Made by a program: the position numbers and the translations under genes | Shown here: positions 56,126 through 64,000 of the stretch, piece after piece | Layout: every line of letters starts with the position of its first letter | How positions within the stretch are numbered: position 1 is the first letter of the stretch | Notes under the pieces: generated by a model | The model's database searches: none | What the model saw: the letters and a program-made list of their open reading frames with translations, nothing else | What the model was told of the DNA's origin: nothing | Source of the DNA: an uncultured Planctomycetota bacterium | GTDB taxonomy: Bacteria > Planctomycetota > Phycisphaerae > Sedimentisphaerales > UBA12454 | Length of the DNA: 64,000 bases | Assembly: GCA_903847315.1 (NCBI GenBank) | Contig: CAINDG010000018.1 | Span: 60,042 to 124,041, forward strand | Direction: 5' to 3'

Positions 56126-57067
56126 CTAATCGGAATTTACGCCGAGCATTTGTGCGATGTTGTCGAATTCGTCGAGCGAATAAAATTCGATAATTATTTT
56201 TCCGCGCTGGCCATTCTTCCTCGCTTGAATATTTACCTTAGTGCCAAGCCTGCTTCTGATTTTTTCTTCAAGGTCGCGTATGTGCGCAGGTTTTTCAAAA
56301 ATCAATTTTTGTTTCTTCTCATCTTTTTCACTCAGAGCAAGTCTGACAAGTCTCTCAACTTCCCTGACACTTAGCCGCCCTGCCAGTGCGCGGTTGGCTA
56401 ATCTTCTTCTCAAATCATCCGTCGGCAGCGCAAGTATCGCCCTTGCGTGTCCCATATCCAAAGAACCATCGACAAGCATCTGTTTTACTTCCGCGGGAAG
56501 ATTTAATAATCGAATATAATTCGCGACTACCGAACGGTCTTGTCCGAGTTTCTGTGCAGCCTGTTCCTGGGTCAGGCCGAACGTCTCCATAAAATTCTGA
56601 TATGCCTTTGCCTTTTCAATCGGATTCAAATCCGCCCGATGAATATTTTCTATCAGTGCAAGAGCGAGCATTTCAGAGTCTGCGGTCTGTCTAACCATTG
56701 CGGGAATCTTTTGAAGCCCTGCTATCTCAGCAGCCCTAAATCGCCTTTCTCCAGCCACAATCTCGTATTTACTGCCCTTTTGCCTTACGAGTATTGGCTG
56801 AATTACGCCGTTCTCTTTAATAGAGTTAGCAAGCTCCTGAAGCTGCTGGTCGTTCCAAGTCTGTCTTGGCTGATATGGGTTCGGTGCTATGTCGTCAAGG
56901 CTTAATTCCATAGAATTTTTATGTAACTCCTTATCTTGCACATAGTTAGGAACTTCCTGAGACATGGGAATGTCCATATTTTCCTGTGCCGAATTAGTTA
57001 TAGGACCTAAAAGAGATTCGAGTCCCCTGCCGAGATGTTTTGGCTTTTCCTTGCTTTTGGGCGTCAT
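56126..57067 (-). CDS. parB: Chromosome partitioning protein ParB
   Basis: A 313-residue chromosomal ParB (CTPase clamp that loads on parS and spreads). The N-terminal KHLGRGLESLLGP, the NPYQPRQTW box, the CTP-binding VAGERRFRAAEIAGL motif, the HTH with EQAAQKLGQDRSVVANYIRLL, and a C-terminal dimer domain are present. The N-terminus lacks a long extension. Two parS-like sites lie 128 and 209 bases upstream. parA, usually just before parB, is not in the window, so it must be elsewhere or absent. Confidence 0.95.
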   Translation of the reverse strand: MTPKSKEKPKHLGRGLESLLGPITNSAQENMDIPMSQEVPNYVQDKELHKNSMELSLDDIAPNPYQPRQTWNDQQLQELANSIKENGVIQPILVRQKGSKYEIVAGERRFRAAEIAGLQKIPAMVRQTADSEMLALALIENIHRADLNPIEKAKAYQNFMETFGLTQEQAAQKLGQDRSVVANYIRLLNLPAEVKQMLVDGSLDMGHARAILALPTDDLRRRLANRALAGRLSVREVERLVRLALSEKDEKKQKLIFEKPAHIRDLEEKIRSRLGTKVNIQARKNGQRGKIIIEFYSLDEFDNIAQMLGVNSD

Positions 57068-57194
57068 ATTTCGCTCCTTCTTTTAATGGCGTAGTATTTA
57101 TATGCAATAGTTATACAAGGTTTTTTAACAGGTATGCAGCCGTTTTTCCATATAAAAATTTGAAATTTATCGTAATTTATCCGCTTAAACGCTA

Positions 57195-57210
57195 TGTTCC
57201 ACGTGAAACA
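57195..57210. promoter_or_regulatory. parS-like site 1
   Basis: TGTTCCACGTGAAACA, one mismatch from the B. subtilis-type parS consensus TGTTTCACGTGAAACA, lying in the region upstream of parB. Confidence 0.88.
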
Positions 57211-57275
57211 CCGCCAAAGAAATTTTTAAAATGGTCGGCAGGGGGGATGAAAGCAGTCGGAAGAAACCAGCGAAA

Positions 57276-57291
57276 TGTTCCACGTGGAACT
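57276..57291. promoter_or_regulatory. parS-like site 2
   Basis: TGTTCCACGTGGAACT; the inner 14 bases are a perfect palindrome. The centre-to-centre distance to site 1 is 81 bases. Confidence 0.88.
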
Positions 57292-57554
57292 TGTTGCGGT
57301 TGTTAGTAGATGATAGTTGTCAATGAAAAAATGCATAGAGATTTTCATATTATTTTTTAGGCTCAGAAAAATTTAGGCCAACATAATTTTCAATTTGAAT
57401 TCTTAATATTTCAATATTTTATTTAGTTGTTTTTTCAACAAACAAAATCAGTACAAACTACAGCAGGGCAGTTGAGCAAAAATTATTAGACCTTAATCGA
57501 ATGTTCTGTTAAACTCCTCGGCGTATTATTTCTTTTATTGAAATGGAGCAAAAT
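57292..57554. other. AT-rich region between parS sites and glyA
   Basis: No gene is seen. The stretch is AT-rich (57340-57440 especially). No good DnaA box was found. It must hold the glyA promoter, which I could not place clearly. Confidence 0.5.
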
Positions 57555-58829
57555 ATGATAACCGCACTTGAACAATATGACCCGCAAATGTACGAACTGC
57601 TACGTCAGGAAGGCGCAAGACAAAGTGCCTGCATTCGTCTTATCCCGTCGGAAAACTATGTCTCTAAAGCAGTTATGGCGGCAACCGGAAGCTGCCTGAC
57701 AAATAAATATGCCGAAGGTTATCCCGGCAAACGATATTACGAAGGCCAGCAGATAACAGACCTTGTAGAGTCAATCGCCATCGAAAGGGCGAAGAAACTT
57801 TTCAAGGCCGACCACGTAAATGTTCAGTCTCATTCCGGTGCTGTTGCCAATCTCGCGGCATATAATGCGGTTGCTGCCGTAGGTGACACAATTATGGGCC
57901 TTGCGCTTCCATATGGCGGACATTTGAGCCACGGCTGGAAGGTAAGCTTCACAAGTAAAGCCTTTAATTCGGTAAGTTATGAAGTTGACCCCGAAACAGG
58001 AATGTTCGACTTCAATAAAATTGAAGAGCTTGCGAAAAAACACAAACCAAAAGTTATTATCACCGGTGCAAGCGCATATCCGCGAAAAATTGATTTTAAA
58101 ACATTCGGCGAAATCGCGAAAAGTGTTGGCGCATATCACTTAAGCGACATCGCACATATCAGCGGTCTTGTGGTGGCAGGTCTTCATCAAAGTCCTGTGC
58201 CGTATGCCGACATCGTTTCAACAACAACGCACAAAACTCTTCGCGGCCCGCGAGGCGGAATGTTGATGTGCACGGCTGCACTTGCTGAAGCGGTTGACAA
58301 AGCGGTATTTCCCGGACTGCAGGGCGGCCCCCATATGCATACAATAAGCGCTCTTGCGGTTGCGCTCCACGAAGCAGACACTCCTGAGTTTGTCGCTTAC
58401 GCAAAACAGATTGTCAAAAACGCGAAAGTTCTTTCAGAAACTCTTATGGAAAAAGGTTTCAAACTTTTCAGCGGCGGCACCGATAATCATCTTATGCTTA
58501 TCGACCTTCGCAGCAAAGGTATCCCCGGCAAAAAACTCGCAAAGGCTCTCGACAGGGCACGGATTGAAACAAATTACAACACAATCCCCGGCGACCCGGC
58601 AAAGCCCTTTAACCCTAACGGACTGCGTATAGGCACACCTGCCGTTACGACAAGGGGAATGAAAGAAGAGCAAATGAAGATTATCGCTTCGCTGATAACC
58701 AAAGTTGCCGAGAACATCGATAACGAAGAAATTATCGCGCAGGTCGGCAGAGAATCGCTGCTTTTGTGTTCGCAATTTCCCGTGCCGGAACATTTCATAA
58801 TACCGGTAAAAAGATTTTCGCTGATTTAA
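57555..58829 (+). CDS. glyA: Serine hydroxymethyltransferase
   Basis: PLP enzyme (424 residues) that interconverts serine and glycine with tetrahydrofolate. Seen are SENYVSKAVMAATGS, NKYAEGYPGKRYYEG, the PLP-Lys motif STTTHKTLRGPRGG, and the C-terminal RIGTPAVTTRG. The ATG at 57543 overlaps the ribosome site: GGAG (57545-57548) is 6 bases before the ATG at 57555, which is preferred. An oxidoreductase gene follows 37 bases later. Confidence 0.96.
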   Translation: MITALEQYDPQMYELLRQEGARQSACIRLIPSENYVSKAVMAATGSCLTNKYAEGYPGKRYYEGQQITDLVESIAIERAKKLFKADHVNVQSHSGAVANLAAYNAVAAVGDTIMGLALPYGGHLSHGWKVSFTSKAFNSVSYEVDPETGMFDFNKIEELAKKHKPKVIITGASAYPRKIDFKTFGEIAKSVGAYHLSDIAHISGLVVAGLHQSPVPYADIVSTTTHKTLRGPRGGMLMCTAALAEAVDKAVFPGLQGGPHMHTISALAVALHEADTPEFVAYAKQIVKNAKVLSETLMEKGFKLFSGGTDNHLMLIDLRSKGIPGKKLAKALDRARIETNYNTIPGDPAKPFNPNGLRIGTPAVTTRGMKEEQMKIIASLITKVAENIDNEEIIAQVGRESLLLCSQFPVPEHFIIPVKRFSLI

Positions 58830-58866
58830 ATAACGCTTTGTGGAATTTCGTTGATGGAACGGCAAA

Positions 58867-59928
58867 ATGAGCATCGGCAAACTTAAAACCGCTTGTCTCG
58901 GTCTTAACACAAGGACGTCCGGTCTGCTGGAGCTTGCCTGTTCAACGGGACTTTACGAAATCGTTTCAGTAGCCGACAGCAGTTTGGCAAACGCCGAGCA
59001 AACCGCACAGAACTACAAGTGTACAGCCTTTGACGACTACAGACAGTTTATCCTGCAGAACCAGCCTGATGTTCTTATTGTCGCCGAACCTTTGTATAAA
59101 TGCGCCGAGTTTGTCAAAACCGCCATAAACAAAAAATGCCATATCCTGAAACTTGTCCCGGCTGCGGCGAATTTCGACCAGGCTGCGGAGCTTATAAATC
59201 TCGCCGAAAAAAATAATGTAAAATATGTTACCGCAATACCGTCGCGGTTTGCGCCCGGGTTTGAACGGCTCGGCGATTATCTGCATACAATCGACCGGAA
59301 ACAGTATTACTTTATCAATGTCTGCGCATCGTTTGGCGCTGATTTTTTTCAGCCCATAGCCTCATACACGCAGGCCGACCGGAAATTGTCCGGCGGGGGG
59401 GTACTGCTTAACGACTGCTTCGATCTGCTCAGTCTTATTATTGAAAAATTTTCTCTGCCCAGTCAGGTTTACGCTATGATAACAAATCAAAGCCCCGACA
59501 AAAAAGCGAAACAGTATTTTGGAGAAGATACCGTAACCGCTTCACTTGCTTTCAGAGATGGCCTGATAGGTACTTTTCTTGCCGCAAAACAGATAGGCAA
59601 TAATCCCGCGGCGCCGATAAGAATTTACGGTGCCCAGCAGAATATTGTTGCGACGCCAAATCGGCTTGCGGTTTATGATAGCAGTGATTCTTTGGTTGCG
59701 GAGCATAAATACCCGCTCAAAGGCGAAAAGTGTATAGCGGAAATGTTTATTGATTTCGGCAGGGCACTGCTTGAGCCGGACAAATATAAATTACGGAGCA
59801 GTTCCCGTCTCGACCTTGCGACAATGGCGTTTATTGAGGCAGCTTACTTAAGCGCAAAGACAGGTACGCCCGAGTCGCCCTCAAGATTTTTTGAAATTTC
59901 TGAAAAAGAAAAATTCCCCTTCGCCTGA
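58867..59928 (+). CDS. Gfo/Idh/MocA-like oxidoreductase
   Basis: A 353-residue NAD(P)-dependent sugar-dehydrogenase-like protein. The N-terminal Rossmann fold is degenerate: TACLGLNTRTSGLLEL instead of GxGxxG, and the usual EKP motif (here LKLVPAA) is altered, so activity is uncertain. The C-terminal domain has the family's beta-sheet pattern (SGGGVLLNDCFDLL, equivalent to GGG.L.D.G.H.). It may be an inactive or specialised relative. It is followed 5 bases later by a peptidase-like lipoprotein gene. Confidence 0.78.
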   Translation: MSIGKLKTACLGLNTRTSGLLELACSTGLYEIVSVADSSLANAEQTAQNYKCTAFDDYRQFILQNQPDVLIVAEPLYKCAEFVKTAINKKCHILKLVPAAANFDQAAELINLAEKNNVKYVTAIPSRFAPGFERLGDYLHTIDRKQYYFINVCASFGADFFQPIASYTQADRKLSGGGVLLNDCFDLLSLIIEKFSLPSQVYAMITNQSPDKKAKQYFGEDTVTASLAFRDGLIGTFLAAKQIGNNPAAPIRIYGAQQNIVATPNRLAVYDSSDSLVAEHKYPLKGEKCIAEMFIDFGRALLEPDKYKLRSSSRLDLATMAFIEAAYLSAKTGTPESPSRFFEISEKEKFPFA

Positions 59929-59933
59929 CATTT

Positions 59934-60680
59934 ATGAAAATCAACGCAAAAATTTTTCTCTTATTAGTTACAATGCTTTTCATCGGCGGCTGCGCCTCTG
60001 TCGGGCCTCAAGCGGGAAAGTTGACGGCAAAATGTTTCGTGCCTGTCGATACATATATTGCCGGAGCTTCCGTTAAAAATAAAACAATTAAATATACAAA
60101 ATTCGGCGATGGCCCGAACAGCACGCTCTTAATCGCATCTATTCACGGCGACGAACAGGCAGGGGCTTCATTGCTCAATCAATTCTGCGGCTATCTCAAA
60201 GAAAACAGGAATTTACTTTGCGGCAAAGCTGTTGTTATTGTTCCCGTTGTCAATCCTGACGGTTTTGCCCGAAAAACCCGTTTCAACGCAGAGAAAATCG
60301 ACCTTAACAGAAATTTTCCGGCAGACAACAGAGTCAACGATGAGCACAACGGCAGCTTTGCCCTTAGCGGACCTGAAGCGTATGCCCTCTATAGAATAAT
60401 TAACACGTTCAAGCCGGGCAAAATCCTCACATTCCACGAATCGCTTGGCTGTATTGATTACGACGGCCCCGCGGAGAATATCGCGGAACGTTTGGCCGCG
60501 AAATGCAAATTGCCTGTTCGCAAATTAGGTGCCAGACCCGGTTCACTCGGCTCTTACGTTGGCTTAACGCTTAACACGCCGATAATCACTATTGAGCTTA
60601 CCGAGGAAGATTCAAAAAAATCCGCCAAAAAATTGTGGGACGATTATAAGGATATGCTCATCGAGGCTGTTAGTTTTTGA
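59934..60680 (+). CDS. M14-type zinc carboxypeptidase-like lipoprotein (MpaA-like)
   Basis: A 248-residue lipoprotein (lipobox IGGC, Cys20). The zinc-binding His-x-x-Glu is in SIHGDEQAG, then VVNPDGFARKTR and DLNRNFPADN, followed by a third His in LTFHESLGC and the catalytic Glu in ITIELTEED. This matches murein peptide amidase A and DUF2817 relatives, which trim cell-wall peptides. Here the lipoprotein signal places it at the envelope. It overlaps the end of the converging HD gene by 11 bases. Confidence 0.82.
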   Translation: MKINAKIFLLLVTMLFIGGCASVGPQAGKLTAKCFVPVDTYIAGASVKNKTIKYTKFGDGPNSTLLIASIHGDEQAGASLLNQFCGYLKENRNLLCGKAVVIVPVVNPDGFARKTRFNAEKIDLNRNFPADNRVNDEHNGSFALSGPEAYALYRIINTFKPGKILTFHESLGCIDYDGPAENIAERLAAKCKLPVRKLGARPGSLGSYVGLTLNTPIITIELTEEDSKKSAKKLWDDYKDMLIEAVSF

Positions 60681-61461
60681 GTATTCTGCCATTGAGCTGT
60701 TTATGTAGATGCTCCGCAACTTTGCGAATATCTTCAGTGTCCGGCAGAAAAGCTATCATTTGTTCAAGCAGTTTTCGTTTTTTTATTTCTTTAAGCACGG
60801 CCGCAAAATTTATATCCGTTACCCAGCCCAGCATCGCAATAACCATATCATTAAGCGACTTCAATTCGCCGTAATCAATGGTTTGATTCTTAAGAACAGC
60901 ATCAATAATATTTTTTGAACACTTATTTTTTGCCTGATAGCCAAAGGTTGGAAAATATTTTTCAGGATTGTTCCGCAAATCATCGAATCTGCTGGCCATC
61001 ACATAATAAATATCGAGTTTGTCAATATCGCGAATCAGCTTAGAGAACAATTCTATTTCTCCGCTTAGTCCGGCCGGCAAATTTTTATCGCCGTGAAACC
61101 TGATTGCTGTTTCGACAATTTCCTTTTCTTCTTTACTGAGACAATCGAGAATTCTTTTTTCAGCGAGAACTTTCAGGCCTATCAGGCTGTGATTTTCAGT
61201 GCCGACGTCATTGTAAGAGTGATACTTCATAAATTGCTCGAATCTGCCGACATCGTGAAACAACGCTATTGTTTCAGCGAGCATTTTTTGATTATTATTC
61301 AAACCAAGTTCGTCTGCTATCTGCTGAATATCGACACACATCCTGCGGGTGTGGTCTTCCTTGAGTTTAATATTGTCGTTTGTCAGTTCATCATTGCCGT
61401 AAAAAGTTGCCACATAACCGTAAAACCATTTCTTAAATTGTTCGAGTTGTTGTTTCGTCAT
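60670..61461 (-). CDS. HD-domain phosphohydrolase
   Basis: A 263-residue protein with the metal-binding HD motif in ALFHDVGRFEQF and a further His in HSLIGLKVL and FHGDKNLP. The type resembles HDIG/YfbR-like nucleotidases; substrate unknown. The ATG at 61461 has GAAGAAAG before it; an in-frame ATG 15 codons upstream adds a peptide without homology signs. Start is therefore chosen at 61461. Confidence 0.85.
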   Translation of the reverse strand: MTKQQLEQFKKWFYGYVATFYGNDELTNDNIKLKEDHTRRMCVDIQQIADELGLNNNQKMLAETIALFHDVGRFEQFMKYHSYNDVGTENHSLIGLKVLAEKRILDCLSKEEKEIVETAIRFHGDKNLPAGLSGEIELFSKLIRDIDKLDIYYVMASRFDDLRNNPEKYFPTFGYQAKNKCSKNIIDAVLKNQTIDYGELKSLNDMVIAMLGWVTDINFAAVLKEIKKRKLLEQMIAFLPDTEDIRKVAEHLHKQLNGRILKN

Positions 61462-61599
61462 AATTTCTTTCTTCAGCAAAACCGTTAATCTACCGTAAAA
61501 ATACATTTTTCTCCACAGTTTTTAACCTGAAAAATCTTGCACTTGCCGTTCAATTTACTTAAACTGCTGCGAAATAAATAAAGAGTTAAGGAATTTCAA

Positions 61600-61878
61600 A
61601 TGCCGACCATTAAAGATGTTATCGTCAGAAAACCTACCGAAACGGAAATAAAGGAATGTAAAACCTGGCCTATTTGGACCTGTGAAAAAAGTACATTCGA
61701 CTGGGATTATACCCAGAAAGAAACTTGTCTGATTTTACAGGGCAAAGTTACCGTAAAGGACAGGCCCGGCAACGGAACTGTTTCGTTCAATGCAGGCGAT
61801 TTGGTTATCTTCCCCAATGGTCTGAAATGCACCTGGCAGGTCGCTCAGGCGGTGAAAAAACACTATAATTTTGAGTAA
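61600..61878 (+). CDS. Small cupin-domain protein
   Basis: A 92-residue single-domain cupin of the DUF861 type: IWTCEKSTFDWDYTQKETCLILQGKVTV, then SFNAGDLVIFPNGLKCTWQV. The canonical metal His residues are replaced (E-T-C for H-x-H), so it may not bind metal. Function unknown; this group often accompanies sugar or ureidoglycolate enzymes. AAGGAATT lies before the ATG. Confidence 0.85.
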   Translation: MPTIKDVIVRKPTETEIKECKTWPIWTCEKSTFDWDYTQKETCLILQGKVTVKDRPGNGTVSFNAGDLVIFPNGLKCTWQVAQAVKKHYNFE

Positions 61879-61882
61879 AAAA

Positions 61883-61955
61883 AGTCGCTTATGGCCGGAT
61901 TGGACTCGGTCACAGCGCCGTTGCCCACCTAGGGCAAACCCTGCCAAAAGCGACT
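61883..61955. ncRNA. Candidate compact structured RNA / elaborate terminator
   Basis: A closing stem AGTCGCTT/AAGCGACT (8 perfect pairs) encloses an inner GGC/GCC pair and a TTGCCC/GGGCAA hairpin (61921-61937). On the minus strand the structure is followed directly by a seven-T run, as for a terminator or the end of a small RNA, about 145 bases after the stop of the 62.1-kb gene. Confidence 0.4.
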
Positions 61956-62098
61956 GCAAAAAGTATCCAATTTAACAATCGCCAGATACAAGGAATCTAA
62001 CCACCATTATCCGCTCCCAGTGCCAACTGTATGTCAGTGCGATGGAATTTATTTGTCCGGAATGAACTTTGTATATGCCTTTGTTTCCCCGCCGCCCC

Positions 62099-63016
62099 TT
62101 ACTTTTGCGTATGGTCTATTGCAACTATTCTGTTGTCCTTTATATTTTTAGCTTTTGGAAAGGTAAACGCGGGTTTTTGCTTCAATATCGCATAACCATA
62201 GTTGAGCATTGTGTCATTGCCGAGTTTATCCACCTCCAGCGGCTTTATAAGGAAATTGGCTATTAACCCCTTGATATTACTCCAGAAGTTCTCATTCTCG
62301 GTCGTCTTATGGATAGATGCTATTGATATTCCCATTCTGGGGTTCTTTCCGCTCTTCCTGAATGTAAGCGTGTTGACCCTGGCAATTAACTCATTATATC
62401 TATTTTTGTACTTATATTGTCCGCCCTCAGGCATAACACTGTAAAGCCCGATGGTTACAGGGCTTTTTTGGTCCCTTGCGTTGAAACATACATCCACCTC
62501 GGTAACGGTCTGCGTAGAACCGCTAATCGTTCCTTTAACCTTAATAAAACCAACCCCATCTCCTTCAAATTTAATATAATCGAGTATATTTATCAGCGGC
62601 TCTCCTTTTTCTACATCATCGATATTTCTCGCTATCATCCCTTCATGGTCAAATGTGTTCTTGTGAAAGCCCTTTCCCGATAGTTCAAATTCACAGACCG
62701 CATAAAAGGAGTTTGAAGTAAACGTTCTTTCATACGAGACAATACCTTCCTGCTGCTCATTATTGACATTGATTTCCCTGTCAACAAGTGACGGAGATAT
62801 CAGCGGAATAAAATACGCGAAAGCTAAAATAGGATTTTTTTTGAACGTCTCTTTAGTATAATTTAATATAAGCGTTGGGCCATTTGAATCCGTGCTGTCG
62901 TTTATACTATCTTCTTGTTTTGATGGCGCTTCTGATGGTGGGTTACTGTAGCAGCGGCCTGCCATCGCAATGCAAAAACATAAAAACATACATACTATTT
63001 TCAGATTAAACTTCAA
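62099..63016 (-). CDS. Secreted protein of unknown function (paralogue 1)
   Basis: A 305-residue exported protein beginning at a TTG with AGGG upstream. After the signal peptide a short Ser/Pro/Glu linker (SNPPSEAPSKQEDS) leads to a beta-rich domain (SFYAVCEFELSGKGFH, IARNIDDV, ILDYIKFEGDGVGFIKVKG), and a C-terminal helical segment (IKGLIANFLIKPLEVDKLGNDTMLNYG). About half of the residues match the next gene upstream. I do not recognise the family; the shared IKPLE.DKLGNDTML block near the end is the best conserved. Confidence 0.75.
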   Translation of the reverse strand: MKFNLKIVCMFLCFCIAMAGRCYSNPPSEAPSKQEDSINDSTDSNGPTLILNYTKETFKKNPILAFAYFIPLISPSLVDREINVNNEQQEGIVSYERTFTSNSFYAVCEFELSGKGFHKNTFDHEGMIARNIDDVEKGEPLINILDYIKFEGDGVGFIKVKGTISGSTQTVTEVDVCFNARDQKSPVTIGLYSVMPEGGQYKYKNRYNELIARVNTLTFRKSGKNPRMGISIASIHKTTENENFWSNIKGLIANFLIKPLEVDKLGNDTMLNYGYAILKQKPAFTFPKAKNIKDNRIVAIDHTQK

Positions 63017-63109
63017 TTTAAACCCTAATAACTGTTAATTGGTTTTTGAAATTTTGCGATATGCATCCCGAAGACATCGCCTTCTGGATCGCTACAGCCT
63101 CGCTGTCTT

Positions 63110-63988
63110 TTATTTCTTGCCCTCTACCCTTAAATTCTTTGCCTTTGGAAATGTGAATGTCTCTTTTTCTCCGAATAATGCACAACCAAAATCGAGCATC
63201 GTATCATTGCCTAATTTGTCTATCTCTAAGGGCTTTATAATTAAATTAGCCAAAGCTCCTTTTAGATTTCCCCAAAAACCGGGCTTGCCGCCTTCGGCGT
63301 AGACCGAAGATACTATAATACCCATCAGAGGATTGTCTGTACTTTTATTGAACGTAAGGGTGTTAACTCTGGCAACTATCTCATCATATTTATTTTCATA
63401 TTTATACTCTCCATTTACAGATTTAACACTGTAAAGCCCCACTGTAACCGGACTGGTTTTGCCTCTGCCGTTAAAATGAACTTTTACCTCTGTCGCGGTT
63501 GCTTTTTTGCCATTAAGCTTGCCCTTAATCTCGATCCACCCGTATCCTTCTCCTTCAAACTTAATATAACCAAGTATATTCTTAAGGGGCTTGCCCTGTT
63601 TTAATCCTTTTGTATTTCTTGCAATCATTCCAGCTGAATCAAATTTGTTGTTATGAAAACCGCTTCCCTGCATCTGGAATTCGCCGGAAGCATAAAAAGA
63701 TTTTGAAGTTGGTTTTCTGACGCAGGAAATCAGGCCGGACTTCTGCCCGTTACCTTTACTCGTCTCGCTGAAAACCAGTGTCGGCGATATCAGTGGAACA
63801 AAATACATAAAATCAGGGGTAGGATTTTTCAGAACCTTATCACATTTCAATATAACCGTTGGACCGCTCGAAGCCGTGCTTTTGCTTATACCGGCTTCTT
63901 GTTTTGACGGCTTTTCTGATGGGGTTTTACTGTAGCAGCTGCCTGCCGTCACGATGGAAAAAAGCAAAAACATATATATCATTTTCAT
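63110..63988 (-). CDS. Secreted protein of unknown function (paralogue 2)
   Basis: A 292-residue paralogue of the downstream gene with the same layout: signal peptide (MKMIYMFLLFSIVTAGSCYS), linker (TPSEKPSKQEAG), beta-rich domain (SFYASGEFQMQGSGFH, ILGYIKFEGEGYGWIEIKG) and the C-terminal LIIKPLEIDKLGNDTMLDFG block. AGGATATGT lies before the ATG. A Cys directly after the signal may be lipidated in this copy (AGSC). Tandem duplication is clear; function is unknown. Confidence 0.75.
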   Translation of the reverse strand: MKMIYMFLLFSIVTAGSCYSKTPSEKPSKQEAGISKSTASSGPTVILKCDKVLKNPTPDFMYFVPLISPTLVFSETSKGNGQKSGLISCVRKPTSKSFYASGEFQMQGSGFHNNKFDSAGMIARNTKGLKQGKPLKNILGYIKFEGEGYGWIEIKGKLNGKKATATEVKVHFNGRGKTSPVTVGLYSVKSVNGEYKYENKYDEIVARVNTLTFNKSTDNPLMGIIVSSVYAEGGKPGFWGNLKGALANLIIKPLEIDKLGNDTMLDFGCALFGEKETFTFPKAKNLRVEGKK

Positions 63989-64000
63989 GTTACATATCCT

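Noticed and set aside
61883..61955. Integron attC site, tRNA or c-di-GMP riboswitch
   Set aside because: The ends do not match attC core sites, no acceptor stem or anticodon arm is present, and only a short GGGCAAACC string resembles the GEMM motif.

Overview
The window (about 45% G+C by eye) looks like chromosomal DNA of a Gram-negative-type bacterium, most likely a planctomycete of the Phycisphaerae / Sedimentisphaerales kind. This is inferred from an outer-membrane gene set (LpxB, LptE-like, BamD-like, MltA), a DRG-type TGS GTPase, TMTC-like TPR membrane proteins, a pyruvoyl arginine decarboxylase, and several ECF sigma factor / membrane anti-sigma pairs whose second proteins carry a W-R-I-I-M-K-S-[KR]-I-T-K juxtamembrane motif. 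Taxonomy was not tested by any search.

Layout. 1-2.2 kb: leuC(3' end)-leuD-leuB, closed by a strong terminator. 2.2-3.4 kb: TGS GTPase and a small Cys-rich protein. 3.4-8.5 kb (minus): tight operon purC, two tandem TMTC-like proteins, shikimate-kinase-like gene. 8.7-18.6 kb (plus): parvulin-type secreted isomerase; an envelope run bamD-like, lptE-like, ftsH, dsbD, nth, LOG-family protein; then cstA. 18.6-22.7 kb: B12-binding radical SAM protein, apbE, a second SurA/PpiC-like protein. 22.7-25 kb (minus): a sigma-54 activator without receiver domain, a 500-bp gene-poor gap, a TPR lipoprotein. 25-29.4 kb (minus): dnaN-dciA-gyrB with an AT-rich upstream region that could hold oriC. 29.4-38 kb: WYL regulator, mltA, lpxB, rluA-type gene, phosphoesterase, yidC, mnmE. 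38-42 kb: dnaK (minus) behind a near-perfect sigma-54 type promoter, then pdaD-speB and a 25-codon Cys/Lys-rich microprotein. 42-47.5 kb (minus): secreted DUF6263-like protein, GntR-ABC transporter operon, ribbon-helix-helix microprotein and SPFH protein. 47.6-54.7 kb (minus): three consecutive ECF sigma / membrane-protein cassettes. 54.7-61.9 kb: xylA, parB with two parS sites upstream, glyA, a Gfo/Idh/MocA oxidoreductase, an M14-like peptidase, an HD protein and a cupin. 61.9-64 kb: a compact structured element and two tandem secreted paralogues.

How the parts fit. dnaN-dciA-gyrB, yidC-mnmE and parB with parS sites within 35 kb suggest an origin-proximal segment, although dnaA, recF, rnpA, rpmH and parA are not here. 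Two regulatory themes stand out: sigma-54 (an activator gene and a TGGCAC-N5-TTGCA site before dnaK) and the triplicated ECF cassettes. In those cassettes the membrane-protein gene carries, just before its transmembrane helix, an in-frame sequence identical to a true Shine-Dalgarno/start region elsewhere in the window. That suggests a second, shorter product lacking the sigma-facing domain.
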